Of a stretch of DNA of 64,000 nucleotides, positions 42,639 through 54,635 are shown in pieces. Positions within the stretch are counted from its first letter, which is position 1. Each line of letters starts with the position of its first letter. The DNA lies in NCBI GenBank assembly GCA_038049695.1, contig CP142461.1, forward strand, positions 29,581,001 to 29,645,000, given 5' to 3'. Made by a program: the position numbers and the translations under genes. Under the pieces are notes generated by a model, which saw only the letters and a list, made by a program, of their open reading frames with translations, was not told where the DNA came from and did no database searches. Source of the stretch: Cinnamomum chago. Taxonomy: Eukaryota; Streptophyta; Magnoliopsida; Laurales; Lauraceae.

Positions 42639-44020
42639 GGGGATTTAACGGGAAAAACCCTCTTAAATAGGCTATTCATGAATTTAGCCCCAATAGAAAA
42701 GGCCAGACAGAATGGGTCCTAAATTGATGTTTCTCTTTTCTTTTTTGTCTTTTAGCGCTATAGTCGATATCGACGCTCTCGCCCGAACCTTCATTCATCT
42801 CTTCCTCTCTCTCTTATTCTCTCTTGCTCTCTGCAACTGATCTCAAATCACAATCTTTGAGAATGAGGAAGAAGGAAAGAGAAAGCTGGTAGGTGTGTGC
42901 AAATGATATGCATGGAGATGGAGGTGTGCGCAGGGGCTGTGAGGGCGGAGTGCAGCAATGACGGAGGGGGAAACGAGAAAAGAAGAGGAGGAAAGAAAGA
43001 GGAAAAAAAAAAAGGAAAGAGAGGGAGAAGGAAGAAAGAAAGAAAGGACGTGTGCACTAGCGTGGAGTGCAGTGGGTGGCAAAGGGCAGTGCATGGAGAA
43101 AGGAGAAGAAGAGAGGGAGAGGGGGAAGGAAGAAATAAATAAATGAAAAAGGAGGAGAGCCATCTCGGTGGGGGTATGCAGGTGGGTGTGCGGTGGCCCA
43201 ACACAGCTCATCTCCTTCGTCTCATCTTCACCATCCCAGGATGCAGACGGCAGACCTCTCCCTCCTTCTCCTTTGTCCTCTCCGGCCAGCCAACCCACCA
43301 CTCCTTCATCCTTTCCATCTCCCTCCCATCAACCTCCATCTCACCCTATCCGTAGCCCTCACACATCTCCCTTAGCTCCACGCAGCCCATCATCATCTCT
43401 TCTTCATCTCTATCTCCACGAGGAATTGAATGCAAGTTCGAAGTCCTTAAATCAATCATTTAACTGTAACCATATCAAGCTGGAGGTGTTTTCAAATAAA
43501 GCCAGAGAGAGAGAGAGAAGTAAGAAATTTGGAGAAGACCTAGAAGAGAAATACAATGGAATCTTATAAGAAATTTGGAGAAGCAATGAGCCACAAATCT
43601 ATGTTGGGGTAGTTTGCATGAGGTGTTCGATGAAATGACGAAGAGAAAGGAGAAGGAAATTTCACGCTCACTCATGGGAAAGAAGTCTGTTGCTATTGTG
43701 GGGTTTGTCATTCCTTGATTTTGCTCACTAGGAGATATTGGAGGAGAGGAATTAGAGAATCTGGGTGGGGTTTTCATTCATTGATTTTAGTAATTTTTAA
43801 ACAGATTTCATTTATATATTTTTTGAAATGTAAGGTCAAGACACAATGAACTTGTAATGTTGTGAATGGTTTCCCCCTATTTGAGATATTTGAAATGTGT
43901 TTGAGATGTCCGAACTCTTGAGTTTTTGAAATGTCTTAGTGAAGGGCTGAAACCTTCCCCACCAAAACTCTCTACTATGACGTCCAAGGATGAAATTGGT
44001 ATTGGTTGAATCGGTGGAAG
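42639..44020 (+). repeat. Left TIR of the MULE
   Basis: Reverse complement of 45507-46907, aligned through TTTAGCGCTATAGTCGATAT near 42751 to TTGAATCGGTGGAAG at 44020. Carries a short (GA)n near 43504-43519 where the right arm has a long (CT)n. Confidence 0.85.
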
Positions 44021-44535
44021 CATTTTTTGGAAGGGAGATGCAAGAATTAATGTGAACTCCTCTTTGGTTAGGGTTAATATTTAGTGTTAATGTGATAGAA
44101 GATGCAGCCGTCTAGACAGTGTACAACGTCTATTGAAGCATTTTTTGGAAGGGTGATGCAAGAGTCAATGTGAACTCCTTTTTGGTTGGTGTTAATATTT
44201 GGTATTAATGTAATAGAAGATGCAGCCATTCTGGACAGTGTACAGTCAACTGAAGCATTTTTTGGAAGGGGAATGCAAGAGTTAATGTGAACCCCTCTTT
44301 GGTTGGTCCTAATATTTGGTGTTAATCTGATAGAATATGCAGTCGTCTGGACGATGTAATCTCCACATGGAAGAGATTTTTTGAAAGGGGGATGCACGTG
44401 TTAATGTCATCATGTCCATTTTGATTGGTGTTAATATTTGGTGTTAATGTGATTGATAGAAGATGTAGCCATGATGAGCTTGCACATTTTGTTGAAGTAT
44501 TTTTTGGAAGGGCACAAGTGTTAAACATGCTTTTC
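44017..44535 (+). repeat. 118-bp tandem array inside the MULE
   Basis: GAAGCATTTTTTGGAAGGG and close variants start at 44017, 44135, 44252, 44370 and 44494. Each is followed by GATGCAAGAGTTAATGTGAA and GGTGTTAATATTTGGTGTTA. There are about 4.4 units with 10-15% divergence by eye. No coding function is seen. Confidence 0.85.
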
Positions 44536-44711
44536 CCTTTTGTAACGATCGCCCTTTTTTGGGGTTATATGTTGTTGAAAACTTATCTATGATAATATAA
44601 TGGTTGTTTGTATTGTCCTGTTATTGATGTTTTTATTTTTTCCACTTTTATTATTGAAAATGATTAGTTAACCTTATCTAAAACTACACTTAGTAAGTTA
44701 TAGTATAACAC

Positions 44712-45108
44712 AGTCAATATCGACTATGACTGTGTTTTTTATGTTTAAGCTAAATAGTCGATATTGACTATGACTGTATTTTTTATGTTTCAGGTAAAAA
44801 GTCGATATCGACTATAATTGTGTTTTTTATGTTTCCGCTAAATAGTCGATATCGACTATGACTGTGTTTTTTATGTTTCAGGTAAATAGTTGATATCGAC
44901 TATAACTGTGTTTTTTATGTTTCCGCTAAATAGTCGATATCGACTATGACTGTGTTTTTTATGTTTCAGCTAAATAGTCGATATCGACTATTATAATAGT
45001 CGATATCGACTATGACTGTGTTTTTTATGTTTCAGCTAAATAGTCGATATCGACTATGACTGTGTTTTTAGGCTTCAGCTAAATAATCGATATCGACTAT
45101 TGGTCATG
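44712..45108. repeat. 44-bp tandem array built on an 18-bp palindrome
   Basis: GTCGATATCGAC cores start at 44757, 44801, 44845, 44889, 44933 and 44977, then 44999 and 45043: 44-bp steps with one 22-bp step. The first partial core is at 44713. The consensus ATAGTCGATATCGACTAT is a perfect palindrome. The spacer reads GACTGTGTTTTTTATGTTTC-GCTAAA. The period is not a multiple of 3, so the array is non-coding. The same core lies in both TIRs near 42761-42774 and 46777-46789. Confidence 0.9.
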
Positions 45109-45506
45109 TTAAACAAACCAGACAATGGTACATTCCATTGTACTAAACATTATTCTGAATACATTAGTACATTCCATTCACACATTCAATTAACAACCAT
45201 ACATTAACAAACCATTTAATTTCAAATAATGGTACATGAAGTTCCACAACATAAATCCAACTGCCCAAAACCATAGAAGTTCTACAACCACTGCCCATAA
45301 GTTCTCTCGTCCAGTGCTTTATTTAAATCGTTGTTGGATACCATGGTACAAATACTGGCTAGTTCATCCTCTCTACATGAAAGAGATGTTTGTTAATAAA
45401 ATGCAATGTTACAGATATTAATGAAGATGGGTATTACAAGAAAGTAATTGGGGCCACATTAGTATAGAGTTTTGGTGGGGAATGTTTCATCTGACTCATT
45501 TCGCAA

Positions 45507-46020
45507 CTTCCATCGATTCAACAAATACTAATTTCATCATTGGACGTCATAGTCGAGAGTTTTGGTGGGGAAGGTTTCGGCCCTTCACTCAGACATTTCA
45601 AAAGCTCAAGAGCTTGTACATCTCAAACACATTTCAAATATCTCAAATAGGGGGAAACCATTCACAACGTTACAAGTTCATTGTGTCTTGACCTTACATT
45701 TCAAAAAATATATAAATGAAATCTGTTTGAAAATTACAAAAATCAATGAATGAAAACCCCACCCATATTCTCTAATTCATCTCCTCCAATATCTCCTAGT
45801 GAGTAAAATCAAGGAATGACAAACCCCACAACAGCAACAGACTTCTTTCCCATGAGAAAAATAAGAGAAATGGGTGTGAAATTTCATTCTCCTTTCTCTT
45901 CGTCATTTCATCGAACACCTTCATGGAAACTACCCCAACACAGATTTGTAGCTCATTGCTTCTCCAAATTTCTTACAAGATTCCATTGTATTTCTCTTCT
46001 AGGTCTTCTCCAAATTTCTT

Positions 46021-46069
<49 letters not shown>

Positions 46070-46907
46070 GCTTTATTTGAAAACACCTCCAGCTTGATAT
46101 GGTTATAGTTAAATGATCGGTTTAAGGACTCCGAACTTGCATTCCATTCCTCGTGGAGATGGAGGTGAAGAAGAGATGATGATGGGATGCGTGAAGATAA
46201 GGGAGATGTGTGAGAGCTACGGATAGGGTGAGTTGGAGGTTGATGGGAGGGAGATGGAAAGGATGAAGGAGCGGTGGGTTGGCTGGCCGGAGAGGACAAA
46301 GGAGAAGGAGGGAGAGGTCTGTCGTCTGCGTCCTGGGATGGTGAAGATGAGATGAAGGAGATGAGCCGTGATGGGCCACCGCACACCCACCTGCATACCC
46401 AAACCGAGATGGCTCTCCTCCTTTTTCATTTCTTTCTTTCTTCCTTCCCCCTCTCCCTCTCTTCTTCTCCTTTCTCCCTGCACTGCCCTTTGCCACCCAC
46501 TGCACTCCACGCTTCTTTCTTTCTTCCTTCTCCCTCTCTTTCCTTTTTTTTCACTTTCTTTCCTCCTCTTCTTTCTCGTTTCCCCCTCCTTCACTGCTGA
46601 CTCCGCCCTCACAGCCCCTGCACACACCTCCATCTCCGTGCATCTCATCTGCACACACCTACCAACTTTCTCTTTCCTTCTTCCTCCTTCTCAAAGATTG
46701 TGATTTGAGATCAGTTGCAGAGAGCAAGATAGAACAAGAGAGAGAGGAAGAGATGAATGAAGGTTCGGGCGAGAGCGTCGATATCAACTATAGCGCTAAA
46801 AGACAAAAAAAAAAAACATCAATTTAGGGCCCATTCTGTCTGGCCTTTTCTATTAGGGCCAAATTCATTAATATCCTGTTTAAGAGGGTTTTTCCTGTTA
46901 AATCCCC
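45507..46907 (-). repeat. Right TIR of the MULE
   Basis: Inverted copy of the left TIR. Contains a (CT)n tract at about 46024-46067, much longer than the (GA)n in the left arm, which accounts for most of the length difference between the arms. Confidence 0.85.
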
Positions 46908-46916
46908 TTTAATAAA
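46908..46916. repeat. 9-bp target-site duplication, right
   Basis: TTTAATAAA, identical to 42630-42638, directly after the right terminus AAATCCCC. Confidence 0.85.
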
Positions 46917-47591
46917 GGAAAATTTTTGAATTTTAAAATAATTAAAGTTTATTTATAAGTAATTATGGATGAGGTTTGAAGTCAATCATTTTTTAAAAAA
47001 TGACTGATATGTAATTTGAAACTTATATTTGATCTTTTATATTCGATATTTGGACTGACAAATTATATAATATGTAATATTTTTTATTTTCCTTATTGTA
47101 GTTCTTTTCTTGCATATATAAATTTATTCATTTCAATTGATTATTATGAATAATGTAAATAATTTCATTTTTTAAATTTTATAAGTAATGGATTCATTTT
47201 TAAATATTTTATAAATTATTTAAAAAATAAAAATAAAAAATAAAAAACAAGACTCTCTTGGGTCTCCACATTGACTCTAGTGAGTCAATTTTCTTGCATT
47301 GTACAAGTCGTGTCGGAGTTACGAGTTGTCCAACCTTGTTCCATATATCTCTTTTTGTCAGTTTTTTCAGCATAAAAGTCTTAGAATGGAACCTGAAAAA
47401 ATGCTTCAGGTCCAAATCTCTCTCTCATAGAAAAGTTGACAATTCTCCCTTGTGGAAAACTGGACAAGTCTTCAACGCAGATGTCATTGCAAAACGCATC
47501 AGCATCTCTGCATCTGTATAAATAGGTGGTATAGGATCCTACATCTCCTCGTTCCTCACTCTTTCTACTTGTACAAGAAGAACAGTTGATG
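46917..47591. other. A/T-rich spacer before the receptor kinase relic
   Basis: No gene. Holds the presumed promoter and 5' leader of the LRR kinase pseudogene. Confidence 0.4.
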
Positions 47592-47957
47592 ATGGAGCTC
47601 TCATGTAATACTTTTGTAAGGCAGTTTTGCTTATTCCTCCTCCATGCAACCCTTCTCTCATCACCCCTGGTGGAATCCATTGTCACACAAGACGTGGGAA
47701 ATGCAACAGATGCACTCACTCTACTAGCTTTCAAGAAATAGATATGGCCTGATCCTTTTCATGTTCTAAGAACATGGAATGAATCTCTCCCTTTCTGTCG
47801 GTGGCAAGGAATCACATGCAGTCAACGCCATCGTCAGAGGGTCGTGGCCATGAACCTCACTGGGCTGGATTTGGTAGGTCCTATTTCGCCTGTCATAGCA
47901 AACCTTACATTCCTCCGTGAGCTCAACCTTAGCCGCAACAAACTCCCTGGCCATATA

Positions 47958-48202
47958 TGTAACGCCTCACCATTCACACATGCATGATATTGTCCGTTTT
48001 GGCCCGCGTGCACGCGCGAGGACTTCCCAGGAGGACACCCATCCTGGTACTGCTCCCGCCCGAACACGCTTAACTTCGGAGTTCTTACGTTTTCCGGGCC
48101 GCAAGGTTTTAAAAGGCCTCATGCAAGGTAAGGGTGTAAACTTTACATATAACCTCATTCACTTTCCTCTCTATAGTCGATGTGGGACTCCGAGGCGTCA
48201 CA
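47958..48202. mobile_element. Cassandra TRIM solo LTR, 245 bp
   Basis: Begins TGTAACGCCTC, ends GAGGCGTCACA and is flanked by exact 5-bp repeats ATATA (47953-47957 and 48203-48207). At about 48011-48090 it holds the inverse of the 3' half of 5S rRNA (AGGACTTCCCAGGAGG, then CACGCTTAACTTCGGAGTTC). That is the hallmark of Cassandra terminal-repeat retrotransposons, which use 5S-type Pol III promoters. There is no internal domain or second LTR, so it is a solo LTR. The flanking LRR codons rejoin in frame once the LTR and one ATATA copy are ignored. Confidence 0.92.
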
Positions 48203-48756
48203 ATATACCCCAGGAGTATGGTCGTTTGTTTAGGCTCAGGCACCTCAACCTCAGCCATAACTCCGGAGGAGAAATTCCAGCAAATCTGTCTCGCTCTTGG
48301 AGGCTCAGGAACCTTGATTTGAGTTCCAATGAGCTCATAGGTAAGATTCCTTTCAAGCTAGGCTCTCAGTAGCCTCTAATCTTCTTGGAAACAATCTCTT
48401 AGGAAGCGTCCCCTCTTCATTGGGGAACCTTTCATCTCTCTCCCATCTTACTCTAATGAATAATGCATTAGAGGGAAACATACCTGAAGAGCTTGGCCAG
48501 ATTAGAAGCTTGTTTTATTTACATTTATCTGTGAACAATCTAACTGGTACTATTCCTCCTTCACTTTACAATCTCTCATCTATGGCTTACTTTTTGGTCA
48601 CTGCAAACCAGCTGAATGGATGCCTTCCCCCTGACCTAGGCGATACTCTTCCCAATCTTGTTCAATTTCTTGCAGAACAAAACCAATTTACTGGACCCAT
48701 CCCCGTCTCATTGTCCAATGCCTCAAGGCTAGAAAAACTTGGATTCAGCTCATACC

Positions 48757-49387
48757 CAGAGGCGGATCCAGTGTATTACCACTTGGGGCCTGGGGCCTGG
48801 GCCCCCAGTGGATTTCTAAACTTTAGTCTAATTTTGGTGGGGCCCACTAATTTTTTCCATAAGGCCCCCAATGAATTTTTTGGGTCCCCAATGGATTTTT
48901 GTAGCCCAATATTAACTTTAAATATTTCATATTGTCCTCTCCAATTTTGATTGTTTTAATCACTTTCTTATATCATCACCACGTTCTTAGTCTCCTGTAA
49001 GGGCTAATGCCAAAGAAAATTAACAGTAGCCATCGTTGAGTCGCAGCTCTTCTAGGAAAGCGGAGCAATCTCCTTACAGGAGAAACCCATTGAGCTAAAA
49101 TAGTTAGAAGAGTTGACTTGTGTATGAATTTTCTTGAGCTTAATTAATTATTTCTTTGCAAGTGGCTGTCACAAACTATACATCTATTTTCTAGTTTCTG
49201 TTGTATGTTATATGTTCGGTTGCTTCTTGTGTGTTTAAATATGTCCAACTGCTATTGCAGATTCCAAAAAAAATTGTCACTGGTTGCTCCTTGTGCATTT
49301 AGAAATAACCCAAAAAAAATTTCCGGGGGCAGACCCCCTACTACTTAATCGTGCCCCCGGTGATTTTGAATCCTAGATCCGCCAGTG
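48757..49387. mobile_element. hAT-type non-autonomous element, 631 bp
   Basis: Ends CAGAGGCGGATCCAG and CTAGATCCGCCAGTG are near-inverse, flanked by exact 8-bp repeats CTCATACC (48749-48756 and 49388-49395). The interior has GGGGCC-rich ends and an A/T-rich middle, with no transposase. It splits an LRR repeat of the receptor pseudogene. The LRR frame resumes at YQFTGSIP after it. Confidence 0.9.
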
Positions 49388-52300
49388 CTCATACCAATTC
49401 ACTGGATCAATTCCTATGAACCTTGGAAGGTTGCGAGCTCTCCGTAATCTAAATTTGGAAAGAAATCTACTTGGTAGTGGGGAAGCTGAGGACATGAGCT
49501 CTCTCTCTTCTCTGGCGAATTGTAGCTTTCTCGAGTCGTTTTCAGTGACCAGCAACCGGCTTATAGGTGCATTGCCCAGCTCTATAGCCAATCTCTCGAC
49601 TAATCTTCAAGAGCTCTACTTAGGGGAGAATCAGATATTTGGGAGCATTCCATCAAGAGTAGGCAATTTGCACAACTTGATTGTATTGAGCACGGCATTC
49701 AACTTAAGGACAGGTACAATTCCAGAGGGTATTGGAAAGCTAAACAAGTTGCAGGTTCTCAATTTGCACAGTAATAGATTCTCAGGGGAAATTTCAGCTT
49801 CCATTGGAAACCACACTCAATTGTCCTATTTCCTTGTTGCCGAAAACAATTTAAGAGGAAGTATACCATCAACTCTTCAGAACTATCAACGACTATCAGT
49901 GTTGGAGCTTGCTCACAATAATCTAAATGGTTATATACCAAAGCAAGTCTTTAGTATTATAGGTCTCCAATATCTGAGTATAAAGGCGAATTCTTTCGTG
50001 GGGTCCTTGTCAATAGAAGTAGGCAACCTGAAAGGCCTTTCCACACTAGTTATTTCTGATAACAAATTGTCTGGTGAAATTCCAAGAAGCCTAGACAATT
50101 GTCTTTGTTTGGAATATCTTTCCATGGAGAGCAACTTCTTTGAAGGAGCATTTCCTCCTTTAAGTTCATTGAGAGGAATGTTAGAAATGGATATTTCACG
50201 CAATAACTTTTCAGGGCAGATTCCAGAATATCTTGGAGAGCTCCCCTATCTAAAATATATAAATCTATCTCATAATGATTTAGAGGGTGAAGTACCATAA
50301 GAAGGAATTTTTAAGAATACAAGTGCAATTTCAGTTATTGGCAATAAAAAGTTGTGTGGGGGAAGTCCAGCACTGTTGTTACCCACATGCCTGACCCAAG
50401 ATAGTAAGAAACAGAGGCACATTTCTTCAAGAGCAATGATTGCAATAATCACTGGTTCAGCTCTCTGTTTAGTATTGCTATTATCTCTCTTTGCTATCCT
50501 TTATTATCGTATGAGAAAATCAAAGAAGCATCCACATCCAATAACAAACCCCTTGAAGGAAGAATTTTTGGATGTTTCGCATGGCGATCTTTGTAAAGCA
50601 ACTGATGGGTTTTCTTCAACCAATTTGATTGGGATCGGAAGTTATGGTTCTGTCTATAAAGCATCTCTAGACCGCATTGGAAAGATTGTTGCAGTGAAGG
50701 TTCTTAATCTCAAACGACGAGGAGCTTCTAAGAGTTTCATAACTGAATGTAAAGCTTTGAGAAATGTTAGGCACCGAAATCTTCTAAAAGTCCTTACTGT
50801 TTGCTCAAGTGTTGATTCTAGAGGAGATGATTTCAAAGCTCTAGTTTTTTAGTACATGTCCAATGGAAATCTGGAGCAGTGGTTGCACGCAGATATAAAT
50901 GAGCAACATCAATCCAAGAATTTAAGCCTTATTCAAAGGTTAAATATAGCTGCTGATGTGGCTTCTGCATTGAATTATCTTCACAATTCTTGCAAGAAAC
51001 CAATAATTCACTGTGATCTAAACCCAAGCAATGTTCTTCTCGATGATGACATGAATGCTCATGTTGGAGATTTTGAATTAGCAAGGTTCCTTTCTGAAGC
51101 TACCAGCAATTACTCTCAAAGCCATACCAAGTCATCTAGCATAAGAGGCACTATTGGATATGTTGCTCCAGGTGACAAGCTTTCATCTTTTACTTTTTTG
51201 TTATTTGCATGCTTTAGTTATAACCATGGATAAATTTCAGTACCGTGAACACCATCGTAAATTTTAAACAAGTATAATGATTAGATAGTAAATATTTGTA
51301 TACTAACAAATCCATGTATCTTTCCATCATATGAAAATGACAAATGTAACACTTAAAAAGTCAAAAGCTAAGATAACAGAGTAAAATTATGATAATATGT
51401 TAACGCTCATTATGCAATTTAATAAATTGATTTTCATACTTTAAAATGGTAATTCTACTTAAATTCATTAACTAATCATCCACTCATTTGTTGGATGAAT
51501 ATTGAATATTACTCCTTTTGGTGATTATAGTAAATATTACATGTTTTTACATGCTCTCTCCCATCTATCCATCCATCAAAACTCCTTTAAATGGGAAACT
51601 TACAATGATAAAATGAAACCACAAAAAAAAATGTTAAGAGCTACTTTTCTTTTCAATAAATTGAGCTGTACACCTTAGCATGACAAATTTTACATGAGAT
51701 CATTAAACCCAACCCCATTATTTGTTGAATGAGTATCTAATACTATTTCTTTTGTGGATTATGTACTTAAGCACTTTTTTTATAACTTTGTTAGGAGCAT
51801 CCAATTCTTTCTCTTATACAATCCCACTTCATTGACAAAATTCATTGTTTGTTTACAAAAGAAAAAGTAAAAGATTTCTTATAGACATCAAAGGTAGGTG
51901 TAGCTTAAGGAAAATCTTTTTTCTTGGTTCTATAGTTTATGTTTAGTTGTCTACCAGATTTGCCTCTAATGGGAATTATTGTTAGAATGTTTTGAAAACT
52001 TTCTAGTAAAAAGTTTCTAGCACTCAAAAGAACTCAAGTTCAATCTCTGGAACACTGATATACTATACCCCTTGAAGAATTATTCCCTTTCTTGTTCTTA
52101 TAATATTGAGTCTTGCATTCTTTTCTGGAATTGGATCCTAACCATTAAAAATTTTCGGAGTTGAATAATAGCAGAGTATGGAATGGGCAGCAAGGTGTCT
52201 ACATTTGGAGACATCTATAGTTATGGGATCCTTCTTTTGGAGATATTCACAGGAAAGAAACCGACTGATGAGATATTTAATGAAAGTCTAAATCTCCATC

Positions 52301-52569
52301 AATTTGCTAAGACGGCTTTACCTGAGTGAGTGATGGAGATTATCGATCAAAGCTTACTCTCAGCAGAAGTTGAAGGTTTTAATGAATCTCAAACTCACGC
52401 AAATGCAAGAGGCAGACTTGAAATGTGCTTAATTTCTTCAGTCCGAGTTGGTGTAGCATGTTCTATGATATCTACAAAGGACCAAATGGAGATTAGAGCT
52501 GCTATGGTGGAGATGGAGCGTATTAGGGATTTATATCATGGAGTTAGAATCCATGATAGGAATAACTGA

Positions 52570-53687
52570 AGCCTACTTTGGCCAAAGGTACATCTTACCT
52601 CAACAATTATTGAGATTTTGTTCATTGGTACTCCTAATAGTATTCCAGTAGAATACTAAGTGGTTGAAAAACCTTACTTTTTGTATCTATATAAATGTGG
52701 GTTTCTCAACTGTGGTTGTGTAAAGATGATAGTAAACCTGGGCTATCAACTGGCATGAGTTTGACATGAATCTGACATTGTTCAATCTTTACGGGACATA
52801 TTTAAGCTTAGTTTGAAAATTTGATAGGCTTAGATCCCACCCTAGTAAATAAACAAGCTGGATCCTAATTAGCTAACTTGGTTTGGTATCTTACAAGTCC
52901 TCTGAAAGGTTAAAATATTTTATTTTATGATACATAAAGGTTCTAAAAAATAAGGGGCTCAACATAGATAGAAAGTCATTTGAGGGGGGGAGGGGTCCAC
53001 ATTTTTTTCGATTTAATCCTATACCATGGCTACACCCCAACCCCCAATAAAATGGCACCGGAAAAATGTGATCTTGACAAGAGTCAATATGCAATATTAT
53101 TTTGAAATTGAATTTTATCTATGCTCTAAAGGTTTCAAATTATCAAACATTGTGGCCCAAAATCAAAGGTGTGGATGATAAGATGGGGACTCTGGCATAC
53201 ACCTGAGACCCTTCCAGTCCCGTCTCCATGATCGACATGCATTTAGGTAGGCCCCAGAAAGATTTCATATAGGAGAGTAGTGAGCAGTTTTACACAAAAA
53301 TTATACATATGCATACATATTTTACACACATGCGTGCAAAATACATGCAAACATGTTTGTGTATCCCCTCCATCATGATGGACATGGCCCCAGGCGGGAC
53401 CCACAAGAGAGGATGCAATGTGGGGTCCACACATGATGAAGGGGTCTGCACACTCTCTCTCATGAGAGACATCCTTAGGTGAGCCTCCCCTATACATATT
53501 TAGGCTTTGTTCCTGTGAAAACAGTAAAAAAAAGAATGCTCTTATTTTTCTATATGAGAGACCATTTGATCGAGCCCACCTAGATGCATTCCAAAAATCC
53601 AAACGTGGATGGGAGAGTGGAAATATCTATGCATGGATTATGGAAGCCCCAAAAGCTAAGATAATCATATCATGAAAGATATGGACC
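52570..53687. other. Intergenic stretch
   Basis: 3' flank of the kinase relic, then repeat-like sequence. No gene is recognised, and the short minus-strand frames at 53243-53602 have no domain. Confidence 0.4.
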
Positions 53688-54117
53688 TAGGGGTGCTCAT
53701 GGACCCGGCTGGCCCGGGCCCAACCTGCTTTGGGTTGGGCCTGAGCCTTCAGTTTTAGCAATCAGGCCGGGTTGGACCTAAATCTCAGCCCATTTGATGT
53801 ATGGGCCAGTCCTGGACTCATTGGTAGAAAGCCTGAAGCCCAGCCCGGTCAGGCCCAAGTGAGAGAGGGTTTAAGCAATAATGGGAGTTGAACACATGCA
53901 CTATCACACACGCACGTGTTACCGTGCTACATATTGAGACAATTTAATGGAAAGCCCTTTTTTTTCCCATAACTCATTCAACCGGGCTCGGGCTTATCAT
54001 ATTTTAGACAGGCTGGGCTCGGGCTAGGCACTTATGACCCGATTTGGGATAGGGCATATGGTTAAAAATGCCTGGATATTGCTTAGCCCGGACCAACCTG
54101 GCCCATGAACACCCCTA
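53688..54117. mobile_element. hAT-type MITE, 430 bp
   Basis: Terminal inverted repeats TAGGGGTGCTCATGG and CCCATGAACACCCCTA are flanked by octamers TATGGACC and TATGAACC (one mismatch). The interior is rich in GGGCC/GGCCC words and has no transposase. Confidence 0.85.
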
Positions 54118-54635
54118 TATGAACCCAATCAGCGGTGCAAGCACATGAGGAAAAAACAAAAACAAAAAAAAAAACTTCAATCTGATGGTAAAAGCTGGAT
54201 GAGTGCTAAGGTTAGTGAATATGAGGATGGTAAATTAATCATAAGGAGGTCCATGTGTTTCTACCATAAAAATAAAGGTCCATGTGGGAATATGCTCAGA
54301 AAACCCAAATCTCCCCTCAGATTGAGTAATGATTCAGGCAATTTCCAACAGAAAGTTACTGAATCTGCAAATACAGTATGCACATGGTGGCGTTGCATTG
54401 GAATACTCCAAGCCTCTGTATATATATAATAATTCACGATTCGATTTGAAAAGCAGTCCAGACATGATACAACATCAACTTCCAACCCAATAAATTTCAT
54501 TGGACAAGTTAATCTGATTCAGCTCATTGATCTCACTCTCTTTTCACTGCAGAGCTAACATGATGACAGCTTCACGACCTTGAACCAAATCAAAACTGGT
54601 TCAAGGTTCTGAAACATGTTAGTTTGATGTGGCAT

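Larger units (their letters stand above)
42639..46907. mobile_element. Mutator-like element (MULE), 4269 bp, non-autonomous, very long TIRs
   Basis: The outer ends GGGGATTTAACGGGAAAAAC and its inverse are flanked by identical 9-bp repeats, TTTAATAAA, the target-duplication length of Mutator elements. Inverted arms of about 1.38 kb (42639-44020) and 1.40 kb (45507-46907) match closely, including low-complexity coding-like tracts that explain the mirrored open frames. The roughly 1.49-kb interior lacks a MURA transposase. It contains a 118-bp array (about 44017-44535) and a 44-bp palindrome array (about 44712-45108). The element is probably mobilised in trans. Arm similarity suggests it is not old, but I have not measured it. 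Confidence 0.85.
47592..52569 (+). pseudogene. LRR receptor-like kinase (LRR XII, Xa21/EFR-like) pseudogene
   Basis: Relic of a plasma-membrane pattern-recognition-type kinase. It starts MELSCNTFVRQFCLFLLHAT (signal peptide), then an N-terminal LRR cap and about 20 LRRs. A transmembrane segment near 50445-50510 and a kinase domain in two exons (to 51171, then 52175-52569) follow. Defects: TAG at 47739, a frameshift with TAG at 48370, TAA at 50298, TAG at 50850 and TGA at 52327. A Cassandra LTR (47958-48202) and a hAT element (48757-49387) sit inside the LRR exon. The kinase keeps the glycine loop GIGSYGSVYKA and IVAVKVL. The catalytic loop reads HCDLNPSN where kinases have Lys (51021), and DFG is DFE (51075). 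The non-RD HCD fits clade XII. Exon 1 breaks off at CCAG|GTGACA, and the clade's conserved intron position is kept. Certainly non-functional as a receptor. Confidence 0.92.

Noticed and set aside
42843..43569. Open frames of 100-150 codons on both strands in the MULE left arm, mirrored at 45973-46703
   Set aside because: They are Ser/Pro/Leu-rich translations of C/T-rich sequence. They overlap on both strands and are duplicated only because the arms are inverted copies. No domain is seen.
44712..45108. CRISPR-like array
   Set aside because: Spacers are near-identical, the repeat is a palindrome in a plant transposon, and no cas genes exist.
48011..48090. A 5S rRNA gene on the minus strand
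   Set aside because: Only the 3' half matches, and it sits inside a TG...CA element with 5-bp TSDs. It is the 5S-like part of a Cassandra LTR.
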